Below are positions 46,300 to 58,069 of a DNA stretch of 64,000 nucleotides, one piece after another (within the stretch, counting starts at the first letter, position 1; each line of letters opens with the position of its first letter). The stretch comes from Gracilariopsis chorda. Lineage: Eukaryota; Rhodophyta; Florideophyceae; Gracilariales; Gracilariaceae. The notes beneath the pieces are model-generated. The model did not search any database. It was given only the letters and a program-made list of their open reading frames with translations, and had not been told where the DNA came from. The stretch spans positions 186,001 to 250,000 of the forward strand of contig NBIV01000089.1 in the NCBI GenBank assembly GCA_003194525.1, in the 5' to 3' direction. Made by a program: the position numbers and the translations under genes.

Positions 46300-47400
46300 A
46301 ACGGAGCATACAAGGAAAATGTGCCTTCGGGAGTAGGGGGCGCTTCGCGCCATGGCCGAAATTTTGCATGCGATATCCACGACCATGCCTCCAAAATATT
46401 TGGTAGAGTTTTTCAATTCCTTCAGTATGGCGCTCATAAATTCAAAGAGCATTTTCAGGCACATTGAAGCATCATCAATTACCAGCAAAACAGTCCTCTG
46501 GATTAGTTCTGCTCTCTGTGATCGTAGTCCGTACTTGGAAAGTGTTTGACGCTCTCTACTTTGCTAATCATCGTTTCCATCGATTCCGTATCAAAACAAA
46601 CTATGCAAAGTTCGTTAGCCTTCATATAGTGCAGTATCAATACCTTTCGTGACTGTCATCTGCAACAAAAGGCCTTCGTGCTCAACAATATCTCTCAGCA
46701 GAGATAAGAAATAGTTCTTCACTATTCCAACTCGTTCTAGTAAGAAGAAAACGTTTCCGTGTGTGGTGCATTTTCAGACTCTCCCATTCTCTCTCGTTAT
46801 TGTATTTGTCTCCTTATTTTGTCAAAAAATTGCTTCTGGCCTTCTATTTGATTATCATATCGCTCTTTAAACCTTTGCCTGGACCTCTGATAAGTGCTGC
46901 GACGTACTTCAGCTGGTTACTCTGGTAATTGCAGCTCGCTCTCACTGATAGAAAGTTCTGATACATTAGGATGGAAGAAGGGATCATTTTTGAGAAGCCG
47001 ATAACCATGCCTGTCCAAAATCTTAATGATTCCTCAAAGTAGTTCTTCTCTTTTTGTGCTCTGTTTCCTATGGTATTATCTGCAGTTAGAGCTCGTTTGT
47101 GCTTTTCAATCACTGGTTTAGGATTTACCCCTTGTTGAAATGAAATGAAGACCAAGTAAAGCAGCTCAGCAGCAGTACAATGGTATCTTACTGCTTCAAC
47201 AAAAGCCGTTTTGTACTGGTTACCTTCGATATGTATTCTAAGGGCTATTGCAGTGCCGAGAGTGACAGTTCTTACACGTGGTCGACCAATTCACGCCAGT
47301 AGGAAACATCTTTTGATTGGCATTGGCTAGTGGTTTGGAGCGAAACGAATGTGCGTTCATTCATGTATTTTAAGCCGTCAACTTCCTCGTTGTGAGAGCA
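46300..47400 (-). mobile_element. Helitron (PIF1-type helicase) fragment inserted in E5
   Basis: E5 similarity stops near 47.41 kb in the segment after RT and resumes near 46.29 kb with AYRRAFKGLAKIAALLNSKL, so about 1.1 kb is foreign. Inside, on the minus strand, are the helicase start EGQKQFFDKIRRQIQ near 46.84 kb, a degraded Walker A equivalent (LLERVGIVKNYFLSLLRD for the usual GPGGTGKT-Y block) near 46.74 kb, RAELIQRTVLLVIDDASM (Walker B) near 46.47 kb and ILKELKNSTKYFGGMVV near 46.4 kb. These are PIF1-like helicase blocks as in Helitron RepHel proteins. The piece lacks the Rep nuclease, carries frameshifts and stops, and no Helitron termini were found. Confidence 0.72.
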
Positions 47401-48310
47401 ATTTTTTGGTAGGTTATATATCTGTTTGGGTCTGTGGGAGCTTGGCTTTTTGCGCTGCTCGAATACTTCTTTCGTCTACGTGCAGGTGTCCTGGGCTGAT
47501 GATGTGACCCAGGTACTCCACTTTTTGGACGAAGAACACGCATTTGCGTAGCTTGAGCGTCACTCTGGGGTTCTCCAAGAGCTGTAGCACCGTTTGGACT
47601 TGCCGAAAGTGTTCTTCAACCGATCGGTAGTAGATGAATACCTCATATGTATACACCAGTGCGTTTGGCTATCTTACCATCAATAGAACTATATCCAGAG
47701 CACTATGAAATGTAGCGGACGCGTTTCGCAAACCAAATGGCATTCGGAAGATACGGAAAATACCAGCATAGCAAGCAAAAGTAGTCTCGTGCCTATCCTT
47801 CACGGTTACCTCCACTTTGCAGCAACCGCAACTGGCATCCAGTGTGGTGAAAGCATTCACCTGCTTAAGGGAATTGATACATTTGTCTATTTCTGGTATC
47901 GGATACGCATCACTGATCGTAATGGCGTTAAGTTTTTGATAGTAGAGACAAAACAAAATTCTGGTTTTTTCTTTCTTTTGGACCAATAACACTGGGCTGG
48001 TCCAATTCACATATGTGGGATCAGTAACCCTTTCCTTCAACATTCTTTCCACCTCTTGGATTTTAACCTCTCGGATTTTTGGACGTGCCCAGTATGGTTC
48101 TTGTTGTACCAGCTTGGCTTCAGGGACCAAGTCGATACGGTGTTGCGTGGCTTTGACCACCCATAGGTGACCAGAACAAATGATACGAAACGGATCCAAT
48201 AGGTGCAGGATGCGATCCTTATAAGGTTGCCCATCAGAGACGATGGTTACATCTTTTTTCCAGTTAGTACTTTCGCTAGGTGTAAGTGTCCTTTCGGCTC
48301 TTACTGGCAT
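47400..48310 (-). pseudogene. E5 reverse transcriptase
   Basis: TQHRIDLVPEAKLVQQEPYW near 48.13 kb opens the domain, followed by VTDPTYVNWTSPVLLVQKK near 48.0 kb, ISDAYPIPEIDKCINSLKQ near 47.88 kb, FACYAGIFRIFRMPFGLRNA near 47.74 kb and LRKCVFFVQKVEYLGHIISP near 47.53 kb. The RNase H half lies beyond the inserted fragment at 45.8-46.3 kb. Confidence 0.85.
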
Positions 48311-48708
48311 GGTTGGTTTCTCCTCTCCTGCGATCGGTTTCGCCCCTCCTCCTTCAAGTGGAGTTCTCCGGGCGACCTTTGTGGTGTCACGGTAAAGATA
48401 CTATCCAGGTCCGGAGATGCTAATCCGACAACGGTGTTCTTGGGTAGTTTGACCATGTGGTTACTGAAATTCCATAATTATATCTGAAAGGTTTGACTAT
48501 GTACGTTGTCGACGATTCCTTTTTCCATCATGGTCATGTGGTGTTCCAGTGTCTTATGGTGGGGTTCTAGTGTTAGGAGACCATGGCAGTCGCATACCAC
48601 TTTGGGTACCACTTGGTGCATGGATAGGATCCGAATGGCCTTCGCAAGTCGAACCTTATTAGATACTGTCGCCGAAGGCGTTTTCTGCCTTCGTTTCGAT
48701 GTGTTTTT

Positions 48709-49053
48709 TCACTTATACCTACCAAGTATGGCTACTCTCGGACCCTTACGGAACAAACCCATTTTGGTTCGAAACAAACTTGTTCGGACATATTTTTCAA
48801 TGAACGTAGGTACAAGGATATCATACGTTGCAAATTGGTTGATCAAGATAAAAAATACCTGGACCGTGAGGGTTCCTACGGCTACCATTAGTTCTACGCC
48901 CATGCGGACCGCTAATGATCGTTTGTTTGCATCCACCAAAGAGTTCGTAAGGGAATATGCCTGTACCCTGTCCAACACATCCGGGAATAATAAACTTGCG
49001 TTATCCGGATTGGTTCCAGCTCCCGTATACAAAATTGCGGTGCACGGAACCAA
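48709..49053 (-). pseudogene. E5 aspartic protease remnant
   Basis: The block AILYTGAGTNPDNASLL near 49.02 kb aligns with E2's protease (VIETGAGPNLVHANAL). The overlapping 239-codon plus-strand frame (48,506-49,225) is rejected because it runs opposite to this conserved text. Confidence 0.62.
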
Positions 49054-49239
49054 TTGGTTAACCGAAAACCCAATGGTGATTTATAACTTGTGGTTGTCTT
49101 TCTTTAGAAAAAAGATAGGTACAGATTGGTTTTCTAGCGCTTCCCTTCCAGTACCAAAGGGTGAACATCTGCACGAGAAACTGGTATTGCCGGTTATCGT
49201 TCCCAGTGACACCAGCTGGGACTAAACGGCAGCCCAATC

Positions 49240-50040
49240 CTTAGTCGTTTTCCACGTGGGATCGTGCATCATCGGCTTTGGCTGCCGGTTCCGTACGGAT
49301 GAGCAGATTAACCTGTTGGTTTACAGGAGACTGTTTGTCCTGAAACCTTCGGTTCCCACCCAATTTGCAAAGCACCACCTGATGGTTCTCTTGATGCACT
49401 TGGAGGAGTCTGGCCAGAATCTGATGGGTGACATTCGGACATGTCGTAGCCAAGTGGTGAGGTAATAGACAGAACTAACCAAACAAATTTCTAGTGGTTG
49501 GATATCTCAGAACCATCCAGGTTCCGCGAATCGTTGCTCAGTCCATGGGTTCGACGTGTGCCGTATGGTACAAAGACTGCTGACTCTGTGGTGTGGTCCG
49601 ACTAAAAAGTTGTGTTGCGATTACCTGCTGGTTGCTAACGGACATGTATGTTGCTGGCGATGATATCCTCGCGATTGAGGTTGCCATTTTAGGCATCCAG
49701 GCGGAGGATGGAGAAACCGATGCAGAAGCATGATCGTTGTGTACCAAATGGACCGTTGATAGCAACGGTGTGAAATCGTGCGCCGTGTTCTCGGAGGGTG
49801 ACAAATAATCCACATTGAGTATGTGCAGTTTTTTTATATCTTTGCCAGGCTGGAAAACTGCTCTGGGCTGTCTTTGAACTGCTCTATGAGCATCATCAAG
49901 GGCTTGGGCATACCGCACTAGCCCTTTATAAACCACTATTCTGCTCGTCGCAAGGTGATTCCTCACTTGCGACCTTATGGCTTTCTCACTGTTAGCTGTT
50001 AAAAACGACGTCAGCCGAGTGGTACTAGACACATCCTCAA
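49240..50040 (-). pseudogene. E5 gag remnant
   Basis: LVRYAQALDDAHRAVQRQP near 49.9 kb aligns with E2 gag. A Ser/Thr-rich segment follows toward 49.54 kb. The N-terminal part is not recognisable beyond about 50.04 kb, just before the inverted repeat. Confidence 0.6.
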
Positions 50041-50174
50041 TGGCTTCTCAGGTCAGGCATCCGGGATACGTTTGTGGCTAACTATTGGTTCAAAACATGC
50101 CACACGAAGCATGACCGTACAGAGAGGGTTATCTCAGGCCACAAAGTCGTCTTAACGCCGTTGTAATCTGATTC

Positions 50175-50665
50175 CACACAATGAGACCACGTAAATTGGC
50201 CACAGTGCCCATAGAACCGTCCTAAAGTTCCATAGACGTCCGTAGATGTGCGTTGGATGGGTGTGCGCACATCGTAATCAGATTCCGAGCGTAGGATTTG
50301 ATGGGTGCTATCCAACATAGTAATAACCTTTCATCATCAGAGTATCACATGTACATCCATGTTGATGCTTGATGTCCGGATGACTCTAAAATGCTCATAA
50401 AAGTCCTCGCACGTCAATTTACTTAATTTATTGGAATCAAACGTCAACATAGATGTACATGTGATAAATTGATGATCGAGGGTTAGTGAGACGTGAGATA
50501 GCCCGCCTGATGTCCTATGCGCAGAATCACTCAGGTGTTTGCACGCCCATCCAACGTAAATCTACGTCGTTCTTTGGGGCGTCCCTCCACTTGCTGACCA
50601 CAAGCTGGTTTTTCCCTAGGGCTATCTCAAGAAATAATAGCTTGGAATTTACGTGGCGCAGAAGT
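50175..50665. repeat. Long imperfect inverted repeat
   Basis: Left arm about 50,175-50,380 and right arm about 50,428-50,665, separated by about 50 bp. The best inner match is a 24-base block, ATCAACATGGATGTACATGT plus GATA against GTCAACATAGATGTACATGT plus GATA, with two differences. A second block CCCATCCAACG-ATCTACG (50,240-50,268 against 50,545-50,566) and a third, AATTTACGTGG, match further out, with indels between. It could be a foldback transposon or two head-to-head copies of one repeat. The translated frames on its arms are mirror images and not independent genes. Confidence 0.72.
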
Positions 50666-50869
50666 CCCTCAGCCTATCGCATCGCAACCTACAGAAACGA
50701 CGTAAGGAATGGTAAACTATACGGCAACCCGGCTAGAACGCCACGACAGTGTTTCAGAATCGGTCCTTGGGTACCTAAATTCTGCCAGAAAGCCCGAGAA
50801 ACCATGAAGGATACGAGGCTAAGAGCCTAACAAGTAGGCACTCATGATTACTAAATGGACCTGACCACA

Positions 50870-52820
50870 GAAAGGACCACCAGGAGGACACTTAGGGCTG
50901 AGCTGGGAACCATTTTGGGGTGCTTACGAGCTGGACTCTTAGCTGAAGCGGATGAGGAACCGGCTCCATCAGTGGAGCTTATGTCCGAAATTTGAACCCC
51001 AGTTGGTTGTCAAGATACGGCATGCTCGGAAAGAACTTTTGCGTTCTTCTCCTGTATTGCTGCCAGCTATTCCTTGGTCTCGTGATTACGTTGAATCAAA
51101 TAATGATACTTAGAGGTCTGGTGCACCCATGATTGGGCGCCAGGCAGAGAATTCACTATACCAGTGGGGTTCAAGAATGCCAACGGACGCTCGCAACTTA
51201 TTCAGGTCATCCAAACCCATTTTCGTCTTAAGAAGCACCGGCGCGGGAGATGAAGGAGGGTCCGCAGGAAAAGAAACCGTCATAGACGTAGGTGTTTGAG
51301 AAACCAAGGTAACCATAGACGATTCCAAAGGTTCCGCAATCATAGCATTTTGAGCCGTAGGAAGAGATAGAGGAACCAATAGAGCGGGCTGGCACAGGCA
51401 CAGATACCGGCTTTCTAATACTAGGGCGAAGGCACTCTTCATGAAATCCAATGGACCTAGGGTAGTAGTCTGGCACGCCCTGGTGTGGGTCTTCCACAGG
51501 GTCAGGAGAAGCGGTTTAGCCTGATGTAAGTTTCCATAATCGTGCCCTAAAGTATGTCGTGATATAGGGGAAAAGCGTCAGCGTCATAGTAGTACATAAG
51601 AAAATCGGTGTTCTGGGCACAATCGATCGGAAGGACGTACTCCAACAAGATTTCAGTCTCTTCGAACTCATAATTCGTATAGCGGACAATGTCCTGCACG
51701 ATCATATCACGGATGACCCGGATAATAGGCCGGAGTAACGGCACGAGTCAACTCTCAGGATTGGGAAGAAAGTTCTAATTCGAAACAAGGTAATCGGTAT
51801 CGCGGCCATTTGCCTAAAATCCTTATCGGGCGGTATCCATGAAGCCCATGAAGCAGAACAAGACCCACTCCGCAAGGATTACCTGTCAATTCAACCAGGT
51901 GAAATGTCTTGTAAAGTCAAAGTGTAATTGGTAAGTGTGGTAGGCCACGATGGACGGAGTTAAGACCATGAGAAGTTCAGACACATACCAGATAGAGATC
52001 TCAGCTTCTGCACTAGAACGTGCCAGCGGAAGGTATAGGGAAGCCCTGCAGAACGTTGGCCTATCATAGAAGTCCACTAAGTGCCAACAAAATCAAGACT
52101 TGAGGTTCATACGCATGTGGCCATCTAATGGGTTCATATCATTCCAATGGGCCCGATTCGATAGACAGTACTGGTGATCATATGAAGTCTTCAAGCTGGT
52201 CAATCTGACAATACTATGACCAGGAAAGAGACAGGAACACCTAGGGTCTTGGTGCATGGAATAAAGGTCGTCTCGGAGCTGGTTTAAGTGCTTTTTGTAC
52301 TCAGCCTCCTCGCTGCAAAGTATGTCTGGCAAGACCAGAGCGCAGCATCGCGCGACTGAACAGGCGTGGCCAAGGAGGTGAAGCCAACGGTTGTAAAAGC
52401 AGTCTTTTTGGGAGTTTTCTTCTCATAGACGTTGTTGAGAATTGCAGCGAGCCGAATGACATCCTAGTATTAGTCATCGTAACGCAAAAAACCAGCTGGG
52501 CAGGTGGGTACTTTTCACGGATATAGGATTCCAACCTAGTTTGTGGTCGAACTTGTGGCCTGGATGGGTGTACGTGCTGTTAGGAACGACAGCCATATTG
52601 GTCGAATCCACGGCGATGCCGACCCGAGGGATACATTCGAAATCATTGAGGTCTATTAGGCAACGATAGGAGCGCTGATATGCCCCTGAGGACATGGCAT
52701 AGACGCCATCGCTAAGCCAGTACAACGGACACAGTGCCAAAAGAAACGTACTTTTTGGACCCCAAAAGCCAATGGGATGCATCTTGATCGACCAAAGAGA
52801 AGGGAAAGCTGGATGCATTG
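50870..52820 (-). pseudogene. Unrecognised decayed coding-like stretch
   Basis: A series of minus-strand open segments follow one another: 52,474-52,818 (Cys- and Trp-containing, with GIAVDSTNMAVVPNSTYTHP), 52,093-52,332 (SEEAEYKKHLNQLRDDLYSM), 51,547-51,744 (ETEILLEYVLPIDCAQNTDF) and 51,110-51,451 (LLKTKMGLDDLNKLRASVGI), with coiled-coil-like text near 51.1 kb. The composition looks like real protein rather than noise, but I do not recognise any family. It might be a gag-like or other element protein, or a decayed gene of unknown type. No function is proposed. Confidence 0.33.
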
Positions 52821-53689
52821 ATGTATTACGTGGTAAAGTGACTGGCCAAGTGAAACGTTTAGTGCGGAGGAATGGACACTTGACCGTCTAGAGGGTTAGC
52901 TAAGGGCAGAAAAACAGTAAGTGTTCAGTGGTCGTTGCTCTTTTGGTGGTGAGGAGCCCTCGTGGCCGACCAACAGTATCCTGTTGGCCCTGCACCACTT
53001 ACTGGAAAAGGGATTAAATAGACGTGAGGCGGCATGGGCACCGATCCCATTGCCGAAGAGCTGACAGGCCATCTTGAGCAGGGGAAAACTAAACTGTGTC
53101 CGAGAAAGGGTACTAGAGTGGCAGATCTATGGAGCAGAAATGACGCAGGCCGAGGAGACAATGGTTCTAAAGGTCAAAAGGATTCAGACAGGACATTGGA
53201 TCTTGATGAAACAGGTCTGTAGCAAAATGAAATTTGAACATTTTGAGGAAGTACTGACCTTGGATACGAGCTGACAGAGGTAATAAGAACATTGCTGGCG
53301 GAATTATTCCGCTTTGTTAAGCTAGCTACCGATGCAGGAGATACCAGTACACAGTGGGAGTGCAAGAGCACTGTGGTCATATGCTTCAGTATTTACGTAA
53401 TTCTATTTAACTTTTTTAGGATAGTTACCGAAATTCAGAGCACGTCACCAGCGATATAAAGTAGCTCTAGTACTGGCGATTCCCGAAGAGTAAAGGAAAG
53501 CACCATTACCATCTTTCTGCAGCTTTATGCCTCCTAGAGGGCACCAAAGGCCTCTAACCCATTGCTATTACTCCGGTGACCTGTAAGAACTTGAAGTAGC
53601 GCTAGGACATTGTCCCTCGTCGCCTGTTGGTGCCCCCAACTCCAATAGACCCCAGTGTACTGTCACTCTAGCGGCTGGGTCTCTGCCGC
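52821..53689. other. No gene recognised
   Basis: Short plus-strand frames at 53.03-53.27 kb have no motif that I recognise. Nothing else is supported on either strand. Confidence 0.4.
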
Positions 53690-55085
53690 TACTAGCCTCA
53701 GTACAATAATACTCCAGCTACCCAAGAAGCGTAGTAGAGTTCTACTTCAACGCAATGAGGAGTGTCGGTTTCATGCCAAGGAATACCATGACTGGGGCGA
53801 CGTGCAGCCGATTCAATAACGCTGAATTCATGAGAATGCTCTATATCACAGGTGAAACATCTGTCCCGTACTTGAAATCTTTTAAACGTGATGCCTTCAA
53901 CGGCCAGAACGTCCAAAGAAACTCTTTCGTTAAGCGTTCGACGGCTCCGTTGCTACATGGAGTGTAAGGATGGTGAACTGGTGTAGTAAATATGGAGATT
54001 TGCACAATAGACGAGCAGTTTTGTTACGAAAGTGAGTTGGTCAGTCAGAAAAGAGACTATTAGATGCGGAAAAAGCAGCAACTTATTTAAATTTGCGTGT
54101 TCGTCGTTCTTAGTGGCTCTTTTGCAGATGACAAATAACCGTTATTAATCTGTGTGGTCGTTGCGGAGCTGGATCACATACTTCTCACCGCTTCCGATCG
54201 GTGCTATCTCCAGATAATAATCGAACTGTGGAAGTTCATCAAGGACTCCCACTGTGCACTACTGGGGCACAGAGCGCTTTGTAGAGATACAATGGATGCA
54301 AGCGTAGAGGAACGTGTAGATGTCTTCCTCTTTAATGTTTTATGCGAATTGCTTCCAAAGAGTACTGGCGCTTGGTAGTTTTACTCGATGCACTGAATCC
54401 AGCGGGCGGTAAGCCAAGGTCAGGAATGATGGAGAGGCTGTCGCAGAGAACAATAAGGTTCTTGTGATCAATGTATAGATCAAAGCAGGCTCAGGTGACA
54501 ACAAGCCAGTGCATCCATTCCAAAGTAGACAATATAGCGATGTAGTTCTTTTCAAAAACGGACCTGTCAAGTTAAATGGTGTTGAAAAGACCATAACAAA
54601 ACGTTAAAGGGCTACCTCGATCGTCCTATTTTGGGTTTACGAGATCCGAGGAAGAGACCTGGGTGATGATGCCACACCCAATGTTGGCGGAGGCTTCTGT
54701 GTAAACCAATGGTCAATTGTTATAGTCCCTGTAAGAGAGTGTGATGCTCTGAGGGAAAGCCTCCTTGCAGATAGGAAACGCCTGCGACTCCCGTTCGCAC
54801 TTATCGAGTATGGTGAGGTCACGTTTTGCTACAACAGTCTTTGTGCGCTTGCCTGCTTTCCGGTACACCGTTTTCAGAACGTTTTTTTTGGTGGGCTTAA
54901 AATGGTTTTTGAGAAGTCTAGTATGTCCATCTGTACCCATTGCAGGGCATAAAAGAGATGCTGTAGGTGGAACTCATTGTTACGTGATTTCATTCTAAAC
55001 AAAATATCACGTTGTTGCGATTCATACGGTACGTCAGATGCATAAATTACTCTTCGGAACCACCAGAAGGAGTTTGAATATAGGG
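53690..55085 (-). mobile_element. E8, Ty3/gypsy pol fossil, same clade as E7
   Basis: Minus-strand text at 54.9-55.08 kb (CTLYSNSFWWFRRVIYASDV ... LQHLFYALQWVQMDI) matches the end of the RT and the connection. At 54.45-54.83 kb RNase H follows (KCERESQAFPICKEAFPQSI, TEASANIGCGIITQVSS, LYIDHKNLI). At 53.7-54.1 kb an integrase core fragment remains (SFLTDQLTFVTKLL and the block after it). This is the clade found widely in Phytophthora, with the RNase H pattern seen there. Heavily decayed, without gag or LTRs. Confidence 0.68.
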
Positions 55086-57740
55086 TGCACGTCTTTGAAG
55101 CAAAGAGTTTCATTTTCTTCCCGTTTCTGTGGAGCTACACTCGCGTTTTGGGCTTTGAGTGCAGTAACACACATTTCTGTACCAATCCAGCGTCATATTG
55201 GGCCATTAGAAAGCCCTTCTCAGGGTGAGTTGAAAGCTTCGTCCACTGCCGTAGCCACTCCGTTTGGATTAGTGCAACAAATGTAAATACCAAGACTGCA
55301 GGGGGAGTGGTACCAAGACTTTTGGGCAGGAATTGAATAACCGAACGAGGTAGCATTTACTATTTACCTCCGACAGGAGATTTTCTCCTCCGTTCAGACG
55401 GGCACGAATCCTTGTGGAGAAGGGATCCCCAAATTGTTCTCCGATTAGTTCCCCCGGTGTAACTGCGTCAAATATTTCAGTAAGGGTGTCTCATAAGTCT
55501 CGTTTGATGCGCGTAGTTAGTCGATATCAGCGTCTTCGTCCCTGTCTTCACAACACTCCTCGAATCTGCATTCCGTATCTTCCGTTTCTTTCTGCGTAGC
55601 CATAATACATGGATTCCTATCGTCCTCGGTTTCGAAGGCTTCCCCACTCGTACCATTGGGAGTATGCGACAATGCGTTGGCCTTTTTGTTCAGCATACCA
55701 TTCTTATAAATGCCTTGGAGTCATATTACGCAAGGTGGAGCCTCCAACGCATTAGGCGGACAAAGAGATCGGAGATGCTCATCGAACACTTCAGAGTGGA
55801 ATGATCCGTTTAAACGATGAAGTGCACAACCATAAGATAGAGGGGAGGGTGGAAAGATTCCATATGACGGCGGGGCTTTGCTCGTCGGAGACGAATTGGC
55901 TACATTCAAGAACGTTTATCAAACGTGACTAATAACAACTTGGGTTTCGCTCCACCTCGGTGGTGGTCTGGAGAAAAGCACAGCCATCACAGTAGTCACT
56001 CAATTCCGTGTCCAAGGAGTATGCGAGCTGCAGTTTGGTAGCGATAGAAGAGGTGCTGATGTGAAGCCTTATTTAGGAAGTGAAACGCTTCTGACTGCTC
56101 GACCGATTTGGGGTCCGGTAGTGGTGTGTTTTGCTTTCAAATATTGCGTTTTGGGGCGCCAATATATACGGAACATGTTCAGGGTAAGCCGTCGATAGAA
56201 GTTGATCAACCCTAACGACGAGCAAGGTTTCGTTCGAGTACGAGGTTCCTTTGCCTGAACGAGGGGTATCACCAAAGTTTCCTCGATGACAGCTGCCCAG
56301 TGCGGAAAATCTGCCGGAGATATTTGACGGTGTCGGTGAAAAACTCACGTTCTCAACTTGAGGGTTATCCCTGTATCATGCAGTATGGTCATCACGTCTC
56401 TGATTTGGGTGAGGTGGTCGTCCAAATTATTGGTGAAGGTGATGATACTGTTTAGGTAGACCAGGCAACACCGCCATTTACAGTGGTTTAATAGGGTGTA
56501 ATTGCATGCTGAACAGTAGCGGGGGCGCTGTTTGAAGCAAATGGCATCTGGTTGAAGCGGTACGATCCAGAGTTATAGACAATCGTTGTCTTGTTGCGAT
56601 CCTTCTGTCTCACAGAGACTTGAAAAAATCCCAAAACCCAGCCAAAGCCGTGAACACAGTAGCGTTCCCGAGCGAATTGGTGCAATATTCCATCCGACGA
56701 ATAGTACATGTGTCCCTCATAGTCAATGCATTGAGCCAGCGATATTCCACAAAAAAACGTTCAGGTCTAGTCGGCCTTCAAACCCAGTGCACCTGGAGAG
56801 GGCAAGGGTGACTGAGCGATCTCAATCATACCCGCACGCAGTTTTTTGTCCATTTGGAACTGCTTCTCTCCCCGAGTCTTCGGTCCTGACCTGTAGGAGG
56901 GTTGTGCAATTCAAAGATCAATCCCGAGTTCCGTAAGATTAATATCTCCAAAAAATAAATCTCACATTGTAGCAGATCCCATATCACATTACGGAGACGC
57001 TTACGGTACGAAGTCGGTACGTGAACAAGGTAACGCTCCTACAGAGCCTTCGAGGGATCGACTCGCTTGTAGCTCATGGGAGCCTTTTCCTTTGATCCGG
57101 GGGTTGTCTTTTGCTCCGAGTAGCTCGATGAATACAGCTTTAATGCCGCCGGCATGCCTTCTCTGTCTTTAGGCGGAGGGGCATCATCAGTCTAGATCAT
57201 ATTCTCAGGAAAGTGAACAAGTCTCAGAACGTCGGTAGTAGTCATCCTAGTGGGGATTATCGTAAGCGGGTCGGGTGCCGGTTGACACTTCCAATTAATT
57301 GGTCCTTTGCCAGATAATGTGGTGGACGGCCGAGGTTGGCGATGAGTATCAGGAAAAGAACATCCGGTTTGGCGTGCAAAACTTTGTTGAAAAACGTGAG
57401 CTGGTACTTCTCGTACGATGTGGACAGGGGCTTAGTAACCCGTCAATCATGTGAATGGGAATTGACTTGCACCTCTACCTGGAACGCAGGGTTTATAGAA
57501 AGCGATCCTCTGACGTGGAGATTTGTGGACTCGCAGGACGAGTCGGCGTTGATTTCTGATCAGGGAGTGGAACGTGCTTCTGCGTGGCATGCTTCAGCGG
57601 ACGCTGAACTATCAGTATTGGCGATTTGTCGTCGAGTTCTACGCGCCTGAGGCAGGGCTTGATTTCATCAACAAACCTGTTGAGGTAATCACATGCCAGT
57701 ATGACTGGAGCAGCGAAGGACTGAAAAACAATAATCCCAC
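55086..57740 (-). mobile_element. E6, Ty3/gypsy pol fossil, same clade as E1
   Basis: DNA-level similarity to E1 is visible from about 55,090 (matching E1 near 1,985) to about 57,735 (matching E1 near 4,585), for example around GGGCACGAATCCT near 55.4 kb and CAGTATGACTGG near 57.7 kb. Parts covered are protease, RT (QMPFASNSAPATVQHA near 56.53 kb), RNase H and the first part of integrase. It is more decayed than E1 and lacks recognisable ends. Confidence 0.78.
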
Positions 57741-58069
57741 TGGAAATCTGAGATGTCAGTTTACTATCACTGATCAGTTTTCCACAGAATAAATAAACTT
57801 TACATGTACATCAGATATATTTTCGGTATATTCTTGAATCATACATTGTATTTCTGCCACTCCCAAGCATGATGTAGATATAAATTTATAGATTTCTGAA
57901 GTCAGTTTCAGCGGTTTCTGATACCAGAAAATTCAAAATATATCGGAATTATATCAGAAGTTTAAATAATCATCTTGATCCATTACTGATGATATGCCAT
58001 ATACACATCTAATGCATATCCAATAATCATCAAAATTTCCCAGTACCATATCTTAATCAAATAGAATCT
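57741..58069. other. AT-rich stretch without a gene
   Basis: Distinctly AT-rich compared with its neighbours, with many ATAT and TATC words (for example TCAGATATATTTTCGG and AAAATATATCGG). It separates E6 from the coiled-coil segment to its right and may be a small inserted repeat. Confidence 0.45.

Larger units (their letters stand above)
44370..50040 (-). mobile_element. E5, Ty3/gypsy fossil related to E2, interrupted by a Helitron fragment
   Basis: Minus-strand parts: gag (49.24-50.03 kb), protease (48.7-49.05 kb), RT (47.4-48.3 kb), inserted Helitron piece (about 46.3-47.4 kb), RNase H (45.8-46.3 kb), integrase (44.75-45.35 kb) and tail (44.37-44.65 kb). Gag and protease align with E2, so the two belong to one clade, but E5 is clearly older. 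No LTR pair was found. It has many breaks. Confidence 0.82.

Noticed and set aside
48506-49225. A 239-codon plus-strand open frame, the longest on that strand near E5
   Set aside because: It runs opposite to conserved E5 protease text on the minus strand and has no motif of its own.
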